A DNA stretch of 60,361 nt, from the NCBI GenBank assembly GCA_910575615.1, contig CAJTEX010000018.1:1-60361 (forward strand). The letters run 5' to 3'. Of the stretch, positions 44,710-53,350 are shown in pieces. The stretch comes from Bacteroidales bacterium (GTDB lineage: Bacteria; Bacteroidota; Bacteroidia; Bacteroidales; Muribaculaceae). A model generated the notes under the pieces. It saw only the letters and a list, made by a program, of their open reading frames with translations, ran no database searches and was not told the DNA's origin. Each line of letters begins with the position of its first letter. The stretch's first letter is position 1. Position numbers and translations under genes: made by a program.

Positions 44710-45960
44710 CTACGGCATAGCATAGCCGATAGAGCCGAGGCTGTTGACGGCATCCATTTTCTGCCTGTCGAAGACATGGAGATATTTCTCGGTGGTGGAT
44801 ATTCCGCAATGCCCCATAAGTTCCGATACCGTCTTTATGTTGACACCGTTGTCAAGCATATTGACTGCGAATGAATGGCGACCGCAGTGCCATGAAATCC
44901 ACTTCGTTATCCCCGCTTCCTTAATCCACCGTTTGAGGTGCTTGTTGCAGGTTGAATAGTTGGGCAGTTTGAATATCGGCTCATTGGGGTCGTATGGCTC
45001 TGACGGTTTGCCTATCAAAGAGAGCAAATCATCGTTAAGGGGGAACGACACGGCACTGTGTGCGCTCCTTGATTCGACTTTCTTCTGGTTGAAACGCAGT
45101 GTGCGTGTGGTGGCGTCAACATTTCCGTATGTCAGCAGTTTCACATCACACCAGCGTATGCTTGTGAAGAGAGTGAAAATAAATGCCCTCTGCACCTCCT
45201 TGTGTTCACCCTCATAGTGGGTGTTGACAAGCGTTCTTACCTCGTCAAGAGTAAGAACCTCCTTTTTCACTTGGTTGCGGTCATGCTTTACGGATATACC
45301 CTTGCATGGATTGACCCTCATCAAACCGTCCTCGATAGCGTCAAGGACAATCCGCTTGAAATAATGGTACATCTTGTTTGGTCCCTCACCCTTGCCGTTG
45401 GCTCGGAGAAAGTCTGCGAACTTCATCACAAGTTCGGGTGTCACGGTCTCCATGTGCAGGAACTTGTCATACTTGCTGTATCTCGGAGTTTCTTTGAGGA
45501 AACGGATGAAGCGGTTATAGGTCTGAACGACCGATTTGCGAACATAGTAGGTGAACCCCTCGGATTCACATTTCTCTTTGAAATATGCGAGAAAGTTGGT
45601 CTGCCTGTCTTTCTTCAACCTATATCCGGCTCTATCCTCCAAAAACGCCTGCTCACGCTCAAAGCGTATCTTCTCGGCGAGTGCGAGGGTGTTCTTGTTC
45701 TGTGTCCTCTCTTGTAGATTTCTCGGATGTATCCAGATGTATAGATTGAGGTTTTCTTTTCGGCGGTCGTGCTTGACCTTGTATTTGGGTTTTCCCGCCA
45801 TTGCCCCGGTGGTGTAATAGACTTGGTTTCCCTCATCGTCAAGCACGGGAGTTTCGGTGCGTCCGAGGTAATATTCCAGATAAAGGCTCGCCCGACCGTC
45901 TTTCAGCTCGGACTGTTGCAGTTTCGGATTTTGTTTGTTTCGTGTTTGGATTTTCGCCAT
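44710..45960 (-). CDS. int: Tyrosine recombinase of element A
   Basis: A 416-residue integrase. The N-terminal arm-binding segment begins MAKIQTRNKQNPKLQQSELK, a SAM-like core-binding domain spans about 115-215, and the catalytic domain has Arg in FTSIRWCDVKLLT, HxxR in SWHCGRHSFAVN, His in LMGHCGIST and Tyr in TEKYLHVFDRQ. All five catalytic positions are present, unlike the integrase of element 1. The start at 45960 matches its homologue in element B, with which it shares most residues. Confidence 0.92.
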   Translation of the reverse strand: MAKIQTRNKQNPKLQQSELKDGRASLYLEYYLGRTETPVLDDEGNQVYYTTGAMAGKPKYKVKHDRRKENLNLYIWIHPRNLQERTQNKNTLALAEKIRFEREQAFLEDRAGYRLKKDRQTNFLAYFKEKCESEGFTYYVRKSVVQTYNRFIRFLKETPRYSKYDKFLHMETVTPELVMKFADFLRANGKGEGPNKMYHYFKRIVLDAIEDGLMRVNPCKGISVKHDRNQVKKEVLTLDEVRTLVNTHYEGEHKEVQRAFIFTLFTSIRWCDVKLLTYGNVDATTRTLRFNQKKVESRSAHSAVSFPLNDDLLSLIGKPSEPYDPNEPIFKLPNYSTCNKHLKRWIKEAGITKWISWHCGRHSFAVNMLDNGVNIKTVSELMGHCGISTTEKYLHVFDRQKMDAVNSLGSIGYAMP

Positions 45961-46047
45961 TAATAGAGTAATTTTGTGGTTGTAAAGCAAAGGTAGCCAC
46001 ACGTTGCGAAACGTGAAAATCGCCCTCAACTTCTATTAACAATCGAA

Positions 46048-46068
46048 ATGTACTAATTGTGTACTAAA
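46048..46068. repeat. GTAC-type arm repeats, element A right end
   Basis: ATGTACTAATTGTGTACTAA, next to the integrase. The reverse complement is nearly identical to the left-end pair of element B. Confidence 0.65.
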
Positions 46069-46186
46069 TGCGAAAATAAGTAGAAAAAGCCACAAATCAA
46101 TCAAATTTCGCAATTTGCTAAATGACTGATAATCATTGTAACTATCTATATTCAGTTATATCCTTTTTCCCCACGTTGAGTTATCC

Positions 46187-46339
46187 GGTGTCTTTATTGT
46201 ACTTGTCTTCGCGAAGTTGCTCTTTCTTCTCATCAAGCCATATGTCGAAGCGGGTCTCACTTTTTTCATATCGTTCAATATCGAAGTTGTCTATCAGGAC
46301 TTCGGGTAGGATGGCTCTGAGCAGTTGATCTGGTTTCAT
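46187..46339 (-). pseudogene. ISAon1 orfA, 5' half
   Basis: Fifty-one codons from ATG 46339, MKPDQLLRAILPEVLIDNFD to EDKYNKDT. The frame continues only two codons past the junction. Joined to 40881-41093 it makes the intact orfA. Confidence 0.8.
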
Positions 46340-46844
46340 TGTGCAAAGATAACACTATACTCTTGATACTCTCTCCCGCCCACCGGAAAAATCCGCTGAC
46401 CCCTGCGGGTTATGTCTGCGGCGGATAAGGTCACAACCGTCACGGCAGAGCAATCTGACGCTCCGCTATGGCCGCGAAATTTGCCACCGCAACTTTCCTA
46501 ACAAAGCTTTGTTCAAAATAGTTCACGATTCAGCGAAAAATATCATCCATAGCCAAAAGTAGTTCATGAGCGGTCATTACACCCCGCTGGCTCCGGACTT
46601 TCTTTTCAGCGGCAAAGATAAAGTGTAATTTTCAATCTCGCCAAATTTTTTCCGCCGGATATAGCACAAGGTTGTACATGTATCTCGGTATATACAACCG
46701 GTATAGCGATGGTCGCCTCACAATCGCCGGCAAAGATAACACCGTCTCACCAGACTTTCCAAATTATTTCGGGCATGGTTCCCGTTATTGCGTTTTAGGT
46801 ACCTTCTTTTCCCTTCTGAGGACCATTTACCCTCTAAAATATGC

Positions 46845-46926
46845 TTATAATCCGCCAAATCTATGGCTTTTGACCCACTTTTGGCGGATTATAATGAGAT
46901 TTTGTCAATTATTTTTATTAACTTTG
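46845..46926 (+). promoter_or_regulatory. Operator-like inverted repeat and promoter of AAA ATPase
   Basis: TTATAATCCGCCAAA (46845-46859) and TTTGGCGGATTATAA (46880-46894) are a perfect 15-bp inverted repeat with a 20-bp spacer. TAACTTTG at 46919-46926 is the -7 box, so the right arm overlaps or abuts the -33 region. The 546-bp gap from 46405 to 46950 shows nothing else I recognise. Confidence 0.7.
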
Positions 46927-46950
46927 CACTTGAAAATAAGAAGTATTGCC

Positions 46951-48375
46951 ATGATAATCGGAAGAAAACCAGAGCAAAAAGAACTATTGGATGCCGCAAA
47001 CTCTGAATACTCTAAGTTTGTGGCAGTATATGGACGTCGGCGTGTAGGAAAGACATTTCTTATTCGCGAGACTTTCAATTACTCCTTTACATTCCAACAT
47101 ACCGGATTAGCTCGTGGAAAAATGAAGGATCAACTCTTAAGCTTTAGGGAATCTCTTAAAAAGGCTTCAGGAAAGAAGTATAATCAATTCAAGAATTGGT
47201 ACGAGGCTTTTTTTGCATTGGAAGAGTGGCTCGGCTCATTACCTGAAGGTAAAAAGATTGTTTTCTTCGACGAACTACCATGGATGGACACACCCCGGTC
47301 CAATTTCATATCCGGATTAGAACATTTTTGGAATAGCTGGGCTTCGGCAAGGAAAGACATACTTCTCATTGCTTGTGGGTCAGCGACCTCTTGGATTGTC
47401 AACAAACTCATAAATAATCATGGCGGTCTTCATAATCGACTGACCAACAAAATCCTGCTTCATCCATTTTTGCTCTCTGAATGTGAACAATATTCAGAAG
47501 CGAATAATTTGGGGTTGAGCCGTTATCAGATAGTTGAAAATTATATGATAATGGGAGGTGTTCCTTTTTATTGGAGTTTGATGAAAAAAGAGCTTAGTAT
47601 GGCTCAGAATATTGATGCGTTGTTCTTCTCAGATGAAGTTGAAGGTCTGTCACATGAATACGAACAATTGTATGCCTCTTTGTTTAACAATCCGGAACCA
47701 TATATGGGTATTGTATCGGCATTGGCAAAGAAAACAAAGGGATTGAGTCGTGATGAGATTTCAAAGTTGGCGAATGTGCGCACTGGAGGTGAATTGTCGA
47801 AACTGCTTAATGAACTTGAATGGTGTGGCTTTATAAGGAAATATAATAGTATCGGAAAGCAATCAAAAGATGCGCTATATCAGCTAATTGATAACTTTAC
47901 ATTCTTCTATTTCCAATATATAAAGGGTAATAAGAACAACGATTCGCATTTCTGGACTAATAATATCGGCAGTCCCTTACATCGCGCTTGGAGTGGACTT
48001 GCTTTTGAACGTGTTTGCCTTCAGCATATATCACAAATTAAAGAAGCCCTCGGAATATCTGGAGTCTTGTCTAATGTTTATAGCTGGAGGACAGAGGCTG
48101 ATGAGGATAAAGGAATTGACAAAACTCAGATAGACCTGTTGATTGACCGCAATGACGGAGTAATCAATTTATGCGAGATGAAATTCTCCGCACAAGAGTA
48201 TGCGATAACGGAAGACGAAGAGATGAAACTCCGCCGCCGTCGCGGTAACTTCATTGATGCAACTCAAACCAAAAAGGCTGTTCACATTACGCTTGTTACT
48301 CCTTATGGCCTGAAGAAGAACTCACACTCGGCAATCGCTCAGAATGAGGTTGACGCTGGGGCTTTCTTTAACTAA
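46951..48375 (+). CDS. AAA ATPase of the DUF234/archaeal-ATPase type
   Basis: A 474-residue protein with Walker A YGRRRVGKTFLIRE (about 26-39), Walker B KKIVFFDELPWMD (about 102-114) and an Arg-finger region. After the ATPase core come a winged helix (KGLSRDEISKLANVRTGGEL) and a C-terminal PD-(D/E)xK-like nuclease fold: the acidic Asp is in KTQIDLLIDRNDG and E-x-K in NLCEMKFSAQEY (about 410). Such proteins are frequent in Bacteroidetes and archaea, often near mobile elements; role unknown. The start at 46951 follows a -7 box by 24 nt. Confidence 0.88.
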   Translation: MIIGRKPEQKELLDAANSEYSKFVAVYGRRRVGKTFLIRETFNYSFTFQHTGLARGKMKDQLLSFRESLKKASGKKYNQFKNWYEAFFALEEWLGSLPEGKKIVFFDELPWMDTPRSNFISGLEHFWNSWASARKDILLIACGSATSWIVNKLINNHGGLHNRLTNKILLHPFLLSECEQYSEANNLGLSRYQIVENYMIMGGVPFYWSLMKKELSMAQNIDALFFSDEVEGLSHEYEQLYASLFNNPEPYMGIVSALAKKTKGLSRDEISKLANVRTGGELSKLLNELEWCGFIRKYNSIGKQSKDALYQLIDNFTFFYFQYIKGNKNNDSHFWTNNIGSPLHRAWSGLAFERVCLQHISQIKEALGISGVLSNVYSWRTEADEDKGIDKTQIDLLIDRNDGVINLCEMKFSAQEYAITEDEEMKLRRRRGNFIDATQTKKAVHITLVTPYGLKKNSHSAIAQNEVDAGAFFN

Positions 48376-48389
48376 AATATTGAGAGTGT

Positions 48390-49220
48390 TCATCTTGTCA
48401 AGGAATCACAAAAAGAATTTGACAGTCCTACCGATTGAAGTATACTTCTTATATGTGTTAACTCAATGTCAGATGTAGTCAAATCGCAGTTTTGGGTAAC
48501 TAATTCATGATGTAATAATTTGAGTTTATAGGATGGAATAGCCACCATACTATAATCTTTATCGAACAACATGACATTATCAGATGAATTTGTCATTTGG
48601 TTTAACAGCTCTTCTAGTTTTGAATCGTGCATGGCATCAACGGTCTTTACAAGTAATGGATCAATATCGGGATCTGGAAAATTCTGCATCTGATAATTAA
48701 CCCTTTCTCGTTGCTTAAGCATCCAAGTATAAGGAGAATCATCGTCTATCGTATTAGACGATGTCACATCTGATATAGTCCCATTTGCGACTAAATCGGA
48801 ATATAGTTTTATGGTAAGTTGATGATCTCCGCGTGCTTTTCCTGAATTGTATTTGCTGAATTGAGTATCGGTTTTAATATTCAGTTTGAATAGTGCGCTA
48901 TTTCTTACCAATAAATATGAATTAAGCAATAACTCGCAACGCAGACAATAAAAAATTGAGTAATACAACTTTACAATACTCCACGCCGAGAATCCTTTAT
49001 ACATACCATGTAACCCCTGAGAATACGAACATAATGCTTTAAGCCAGTATGAGATGGCATCTAATGTTCGATAACCATTCACTAATGTAATGTCCTCGCT
49101 GGTAAGATTTAGTTGTATTAAATTTTGCTGATACGATCCCCATTTTGTTAAATCCGAACAACCACATTTGTCTTCAATAAATTCTTGAATATTATTACGC
49201 TTAAAGCTCATATTCCTCAA
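48390..49220 (-). CDS. HEPN-like partner of DGQHR protein
   Basis: A 276-residue helical cytoplasmic protein. The segment SAWSIVKLYYSIFYCLRCEL (about 85-105) resembles the second helix of HEPN-type or nucleotidyltransferase-partner proteins, and MLKQRERVNYQ (about 165) would be the conserved Arg/Asn motif. No RxxxxH catalytic motif is evident, so nuclease activity is not supported. It overlaps the 3' end of the DGQHR gene by 20 nt. ATG 49211 is an alternative start. Confidence 0.55.
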   Translation of the reverse strand: MRNMSFKRNNIQEFIEDKCGCSDLTKWGSYQQNLIQLNLTSEDITLVNGYRTLDAISYWLKALCSYSQGLHGMYKGFSAWSIVKLYYSIFYCLRCELLLNSYLLVRNSALFKLNIKTDTQFSKYNSGKARGDHQLTIKLYSDLVANGTISDVTSSNTIDDDSPYTWMLKQRERVNYQMQNFPDPDIDPLLVKTVDAMHDSKLEELLNQMTNSSDNVMLFDKDYSMVAIPSYKLKLLHHELVTQNCDLTTSDIELTHIRSILQSVGLSNSFCDSLTR

Positions 49221-50244
49221 GATTTTGTGGTAGGTCTTGGCTTAACAGGTCATAGAAGAATGAAGCGACTTTCTTTCTGCCGCTTTTCCCATCCGAGGAT
49301 TTAATATCAGTCTGAGTAATCAAATATGAATCTTCTAATTTCATTAAGTCAGACATATGCTGCTTGGTAAAATTTCGATCCGTTTGGCATCTAGAAATCA
49401 AGTGATCTACTAAGAAATCAAAAGCACCGCTAAACCCAGCCGCTTTCATAAATGGATTCTCACTTTTCTTATCCCATATCTTAGCAACAGTATAAGCATC
49501 TCTAATGGCAGAATAGAAATTGAGGATAATGCGTTGCTGCAACTCAATATCCATTAACTTATATTTCGCGAATGCTCCATCTTTTTCAAAATGAGGCTTC
49601 ATTGCATTCACCATGATTGATAAGTCTATCAGCCCTGGCTGCTTTGTAGGACTTGGATAACGAACCATCTGAAAATATGGCGACTCGCGATTGGTATTCA
49701 ACTCATCTATTATATCTTTTATTCGGTTTATAACATGTGCAGAGTCTTCAACAGCCTCCCCGAACAGGTCATATATAAGACTTTTTGGAACCGGCTTCTG
49801 TTCACTGTTAATATTAAGAAATATTTTGGCTGCATCAGAGGTCTTCAGATCAATAAACATGCTCACCAATACATCTAAATCTCCATATTTAGAATCCATA
49901 TTTACTGCTTCTTGTATGCCAGCTATACGATGTTGACCATCAAGCATTTGAACACGTCGTCCCTGTAAAGGCAATATGATGCTATCCTTCTTTATTTTGG
50001 GTTGGTTATTAACGTCAGTCCAATTGAGAATAAAGCTATTGACAAAAGAATTACCTTGTAGCACAAAGTCCTTAATGTCGTTAATTCTTCGTTTATTAAG
50101 GACTCGTTGAACTGCACCTTGCTCTGTACTGCCACCACGAACGGCTACGTATTGAATAGGGAGCAAATCTTTTGCTTTCATCACAAATGTGTAACATGAG
50201 TGGCCCATAAAGTTGGATTCAATGTATCGGTATTCTACATTCAT
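49201..50244 (-). CDS. DGQHR-domain protein (DndB-like)
   Basis: A 347-residue protein. The domain name motif LDGQHRIAGI (about 100) is intact, preceded by the RRINDIKDFVL and SFVNSFILNW region and followed by KIFLNINSEQKPVPKSLIYD, as in the ParB-like fold of DndB/DpdB proteins. These accompany DNA modification systems (phosphorothioation or 7-deazaguanine), but no modification genes are seen here. The start at 50244 begins MNVEYRYIESNF; a -7 box TAACTTTG is 24 nt upstream on the minus strand. Confidence 0.82.
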   Translation of the reverse strand: MNVEYRYIESNFMGHSCYTFVMKAKDLLPIQYVAVRGGSTEQGAVQRVLNKRRINDIKDFVLQGNSFVNSFILNWTDVNNQPKIKKDSIILPLQGRRVQMLDGQHRIAGIQEAVNMDSKYGDLDVLVSMFIDLKTSDAAKIFLNINSEQKPVPKSLIYDLFGEAVEDSAHVINRIKDIIDELNTNRESPYFQMVRYPSPTKQPGLIDLSIMVNAMKPHFEKDGAFAKYKLMDIELQQRIILNFYSAIRDAYTVAKIWDKKSENPFMKAAGFSGAFDFLVDHLISRCQTDRNFTKQHMSDLMKLEDSYLITQTDIKSSDGKSGRKKVASFFYDLLSQDLPQNLEEYEL

Positions 50245-50422
50245 AACTGTATAGTTTATTTCATGTACAAAGTTACAACTTTTATTTGGCACAAAAAAAT
50301 TAGAGGTTAGTATTTTGCTACAAATTTACTGACATTCAAATATATTTATTTCTATTCATTTTCAAGCAATTACAGCTTTGAGTATTTCTATGTTTTTTCC
50401 TTAGTTTGCCTTATTTTTCGCA

Positions 50423-50441
50423 TTTAGTACACAATTAGTAC
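50423..50441. repeat. GTAC-type arm repeats, element B left end
   Basis: TTTAGTACACAATTAGTAC, matching the pair beside the integrase of element A base for base in inverted orientation. Confidence 0.65.
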
Positions 50442-50525
50442 GATTGGATTGTTAATATCTGTTGTGAGCCGTTTTCAAGTCTGATTACGCCTCATTACCT
50501 TTGCATCAAACAAAGATAATCACCT

Positions 50526-51785
50526 ATGGCTAAAGTAGAAAGCAAAAATAAACAGAACCCCAAGCTCGTACAGTCCGAATTGCAGGACGGTCGGGCAAGT
50601 CTTGCGTTGGAGTATTATCTCGGACGCAACGAAACCCCGGTGCTTGATGAAAACGGCAACCATGTCCTCTATACCGAGGGGGCGATGAAAGGAAAACCGA
50701 AATATAGAATCAAGCATATCCGCAAACGAGAGGTGCTGAACCTCTATATATGGCTACACCCTCGCAACCAGCAGGAACGCACCCAAAACAAGAATACTCT
50801 CGCACTCGCCGAGAAGATACGGTTTGAGCGTGAGCAGGAATTTCTCGAAGACCGTGAGGGATACCGACTGAAAAAGGACGGTGAGAACGACTTTATCAAA
50901 TACTTCCGCAAACATTGGGAGAACGAGTTGTATTCAAAGCCAGTGAGAACTACCTACAAGACCTCTCACAACCGCTTTATGAGATTCCTTGAGGCTACAC
51001 CACGCTTCCAACGTTACACATCGTTTCTGCGCATGGAATTGATTACACCCGAAATGGTGACGAGTTTCACAGACTATCTGAAGAAAGTCGCCAAAGGAGA
51101 GGGAGCGCATAAGTCATACTATATGTTCCGAACCGTAATTCTCCATGCGATAGAAGAAGGACTGATGAAAAAGAATCCGTGCAAAGGAATCGTAATCCAC
51201 CGTGACGTGAACACGCTGAAAAAAGAGATACTGACAATGGATGAAATCAAACGCCTTGCCGCCACTCATTACGAGGGTGAGGATACGGCACTGCAACGAG
51301 CATTTCTCTTTTGCTGTTTCACCGGCATACGCTGGTGTGACACCGTGAGCCTCACACACGCCAATGTCGATTTCTCGGCAAAGATACTCCGATTCAACCA
51401 ACAAAAGACCGAGGGGCGTAGCGCACACAGCGGTGTCACAATCCCATTAAGTCCAACGTTGCTGAAACTCATCGGGAATCCTATACAACACACTTCCGAA
51501 AAAATATTCAATATCACCTGCTACCGCACAACCGCAATCACACGCTTGCAGAAATGGGTAAAGGCAGCAGGAATCAACAAGACTATCACATGGCATTGCG
51601 CCCGCCACAGTTTCGCTGTAAATGTGCTTGGTGCAGGAGCGAACATCAAGACCGTTGCCTCTCTAATGGGACATTCAAGTATCAAGATGACCGAGAAATA
51701 TCTCCACGTCATTGACCAGCAGAAGCAGGACGCAATCAACAGCCTCGGCGACCTTGACTATGACTGCGAGGCGGTCAGCGTGTAG
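50526..51785 (+). CDS. int: Tyrosine recombinase of element B
   Basis: A 419-residue integrase, homologue of the one in element A. Arm domain MAKVESKNKQNPKLVQSELQ; catalytic Arg in FTGIRWCDTVSL, HxxR in TWHCARHSFAVN, His in LMGHSSIKM, Tyr in TEKYLHVIDQQ. The two proteins differ at many positions over the whole length, so A and B are not recent duplicates but separate arrivals of one family. Confidence 0.92.
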   Translation: MAKVESKNKQNPKLVQSELQDGRASLALEYYLGRNETPVLDENGNHVLYTEGAMKGKPKYRIKHIRKREVLNLYIWLHPRNQQERTQNKNTLALAEKIRFEREQEFLEDREGYRLKKDGENDFIKYFRKHWENELYSKPVRTTYKTSHNRFMRFLEATPRFQRYTSFLRMELITPEMVTSFTDYLKKVAKGEGAHKSYYMFRTVILHAIEEGLMKKNPCKGIVIHRDVNTLKKEILTMDEIKRLAATHYEGEDTALQRAFLFCCFTGIRWCDTVSLTHANVDFSAKILRFNQQKTEGRSAHSGVTIPLSPTLLKLIGNPIQHTSEKIFNITCYRTTAITRLQKWVKAAGINKTITWHCARHSFAVNVLGAGANIKTVASLMGHSSIKMTEKYLHVIDQQKQDAINSLGDLDYDCEAVSV

Positions 51786-51789
51786 ATTT

Positions 51790-52136
51790 TACACCGTGGC
51801 ATTTTTGACACTTTGGCACTTTTGGAACTCTCCGACCGACATCGGAGGGTTCTTCTTTTTTCCGGCGGTCATCATCTATGAATTTTGGTTTGGTTCAGTA
51901 CGGGGGGTATATATAGGGCAAATCCGAACCAAGACAATATATGAGGGCAGAGAAAAGAAAAAACGATGAAAAACGCTCGCATTTTCTGCATTATCCGCAT
52001 TTTGGAACTTGAAAATGCAGGAAATGCAGATAGTGTGGCGGTGTCAGTCAACATTTTTCAGGAATTATCCCATTGCACACCTTGCATTCTTGCACACTTT
52101 GAAAATGCCAAAGTGTCAAAAATGCCACGGGGTAAT
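51790..52136. repeat. Inverted repeats and hairpins, element B
   Basis: CCGTGGCATTTTTGACACTT near 51793 and its inverted copy (52099-52136) bracket the TGCATTT hairpin (about 51980-52030) and the GGTTTGGTT motif. The region 51786-52895 has no gene I can support. Confidence 0.6.
51887..51932. repeat. GGTTTGGTT inverted-repeat motif, copy 5
   Basis: GGTTTGGTT (51887-51895) faces a shortened arm AACCAA (51927-51932) around GGTATATATAGGG. Confidence 0.55.
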
Positions 52137-52383
52137 ATTGAAATAACACAGATACCACACACCCTTATTCCTTGATGAAGCTGACCCTTGATTGTGCAAA
52201 AGTGCAAAGAATGCAAGGGGGACAATGAGAAAAATCGGATTTTCGTAATCGGCAAGATACCGTCTGACTACCTCAAAAGGCTCTCTTCCGACGGTCGGAT
52301 ATAATCACTAAATTGCTACAGTCATTGCAGTGGATGTGTTGACTTAAACGAATACTGTCATTACACTGACTATCGTCATTATG

Positions 52384-52495
52384 ACGATGAGAAAAAAAGG
52401 AGTGCAAGGATATGTTTCGGGATTCCTTTTTCTCCGAAAAGCCACCGCCGAAACCGCAGTCACTGCCGTGACCGCTCTTTGTTTTTCTCATTGCC
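52384..52495. other. oriT-like region of element B
   Basis: On the minus strand it has the same order as element A: outer arm GGCAATGAGAAAAA, AAAGAGCGG, GTCACGGCAGTGAC, and the 37-bp core (52404-52440) identical to that of element A. The far outer arm (GACGATGAGAAAAA) is diverged. Confidence 0.7.
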
Positions 52496-52596
52496 ATAGG
52501 AGGTCGTTTTAGGGTGGAGCGAGTTTATGCTTAGGTATTACCTGTAATCCCAAAACGCTCCACAACCTCATCACCCAGTAATGCCCTCTAACATCA

Positions 52597-52673
52597 ATGA
52601 TGAAATGACTGAATGATTAATCATTTAAATGACAAAATGACTGAGTGACTAATCATCTAATCATTCAGTCATT
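52597..52673. repeat. ATTCAGTCAT tandem repeats of element B
   Basis: The same short repeats as at 43741-43920, but fewer: GACTGAATGATTA in both orientations around a central TAAATGACAAAATGACTGAG. Confidence 0.7.
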
Positions 52674-52805
52674 CCGTAAATCAATATCAAAGCCAATGCG
52701 AAATACAACCACAACACCGTCATGGAAATTACACCGACAGGAAATTCCTTAGCTCATTAGGGAATTTTCCAAGCCGCATTGACAAGTCAACGCTGAAAAT
52801 ATCCC

Positions 52806-52830
52806 GAATGAGCCAAAGGTCAACCTTTGG
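52806..52830. terminator. Hairpin at the end of cargo B
   Basis: CCAAAGGTCAACCTTTGG, the inverted version of the hairpin at 43583-43600. Backbone identity with element A begins here. Confidence 0.65.
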
Positions 52831-52895
52831 AATCCGAGGATTATTGAATACCTTTTGGAAAACAAATTGTACTCAACTAAGATTAACCCTTCTGA

Positions 52896-53336
52896 TTAAT
52901 AAATCCTTCGCATCCATCTTTCCTTATCTTTCATTCCCCATTGGACATGCCACGCTCTGCCATTAGTCTTATCCAGCAGAAGGAATTGATACATATTCTG
53001 TGTTGGATAAAGTTCAAACAAACTGCCACTGCTCCATGAGAGGTCTTCATTGTTAATAGAAACAGACCCTTCCTTATCGGTGTCCAAAGACCATTGAACT
53101 TGCTCTATTCTCCCAGTTCGTGTATCCAATTTAAGAAAGTTATATATGTTCTCTGTTGGATAGAATTTATATCGGTCATTTGCTTCACTCTTGAGAATTC
53201 TCATATCTATATCCTCAAGTATTGTTGCTATATATGAAGATATAGAGTCATTCTTGTTACTTGTCGAAGTCTCACCCTGTGCCGAAGAGCTTAATGCACA
53301 GAGCAGCGCAAATGTTAAGAGTATAAATTTCCTCAT
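52896..53336 (-). CDS. Cargo gene B3, exported repeat protein
   Basis: A 146-residue protein with a signal peptide (1-19, ending SSSAQ). The mature part contains two copies of a 30-residue repeat: RYKFYPTENIYNFLKLDTRT with VQWSL, and LFELYPTQNMYQFLLLDKTN with VQWGM. This YPTxNxYxFLxLD...VQW repeat is seen in other gut Bacteroidales proteins of unknown role. It is the last gene of the cargo operon. Confidence 0.75.
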   Translation of the reverse strand: MRKFILLTFALLCALSSSAQGETSTSNKNDSISSYIATILEDIDMRILKSEANDRYKFYPTENIYNFLKLDTRTGRIEQVQWSLDTDKEGSVSINNEDLSWSSGSLFELYPTQNMYQFLLLDKTNGRAWHVQWGMKDKERWMRRIY

Positions 53337-53350
53337 AATAAAGATTGTTG

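Larger units (their letters stand above)
41094..46186. mobile_element. Compact integrative element A (5.09 kb)
   Basis: The boundaries follow from restoring ISAon1 orfA exactly. Content from left to right: integrase-arm-like repeats, GGTTTGGTT motif, promoter and structured leader RNA, three cargo genes, hairpin, tandem ATTCAGTCAT repeats, oriT-like core, more hairpins, tyrosine recombinase and arm-like repeats. It shares all non-cargo parts with element B in inverted orientation. No relaxase or replication gene. Confidence 0.82.
39828..46404 (-). mobile_element. ISAon1/ISL3-type insertion sequence split by element A
   Basis: The ends are inverted repeats: AGGGGTCAGCGGATTTTTCT (39828) and, from 46404 inward, AGGGGTCAGCGGATTTTTCC; the similarity runs about 52 bp. 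Transposase and orfA lie inside, orfA being cut in two by element A (41094-46186). Without the insert the IS would be about 1.5 kb. No matching target duplication is seen. Confidence 0.8.

Noticed and set aside
39828-46404. Composite transposon bounded by two IS copies
   Set aside because: The two ends belong to one IS interrupted by element A, as shown by the restored orfA; there is only one transposase.
46672-46950. Extension of the AAA ATPase upstream to 46672
   Set aside because: It would include the operator-like inverted repeat and the -7 box, so the ATG at 46951 is used.
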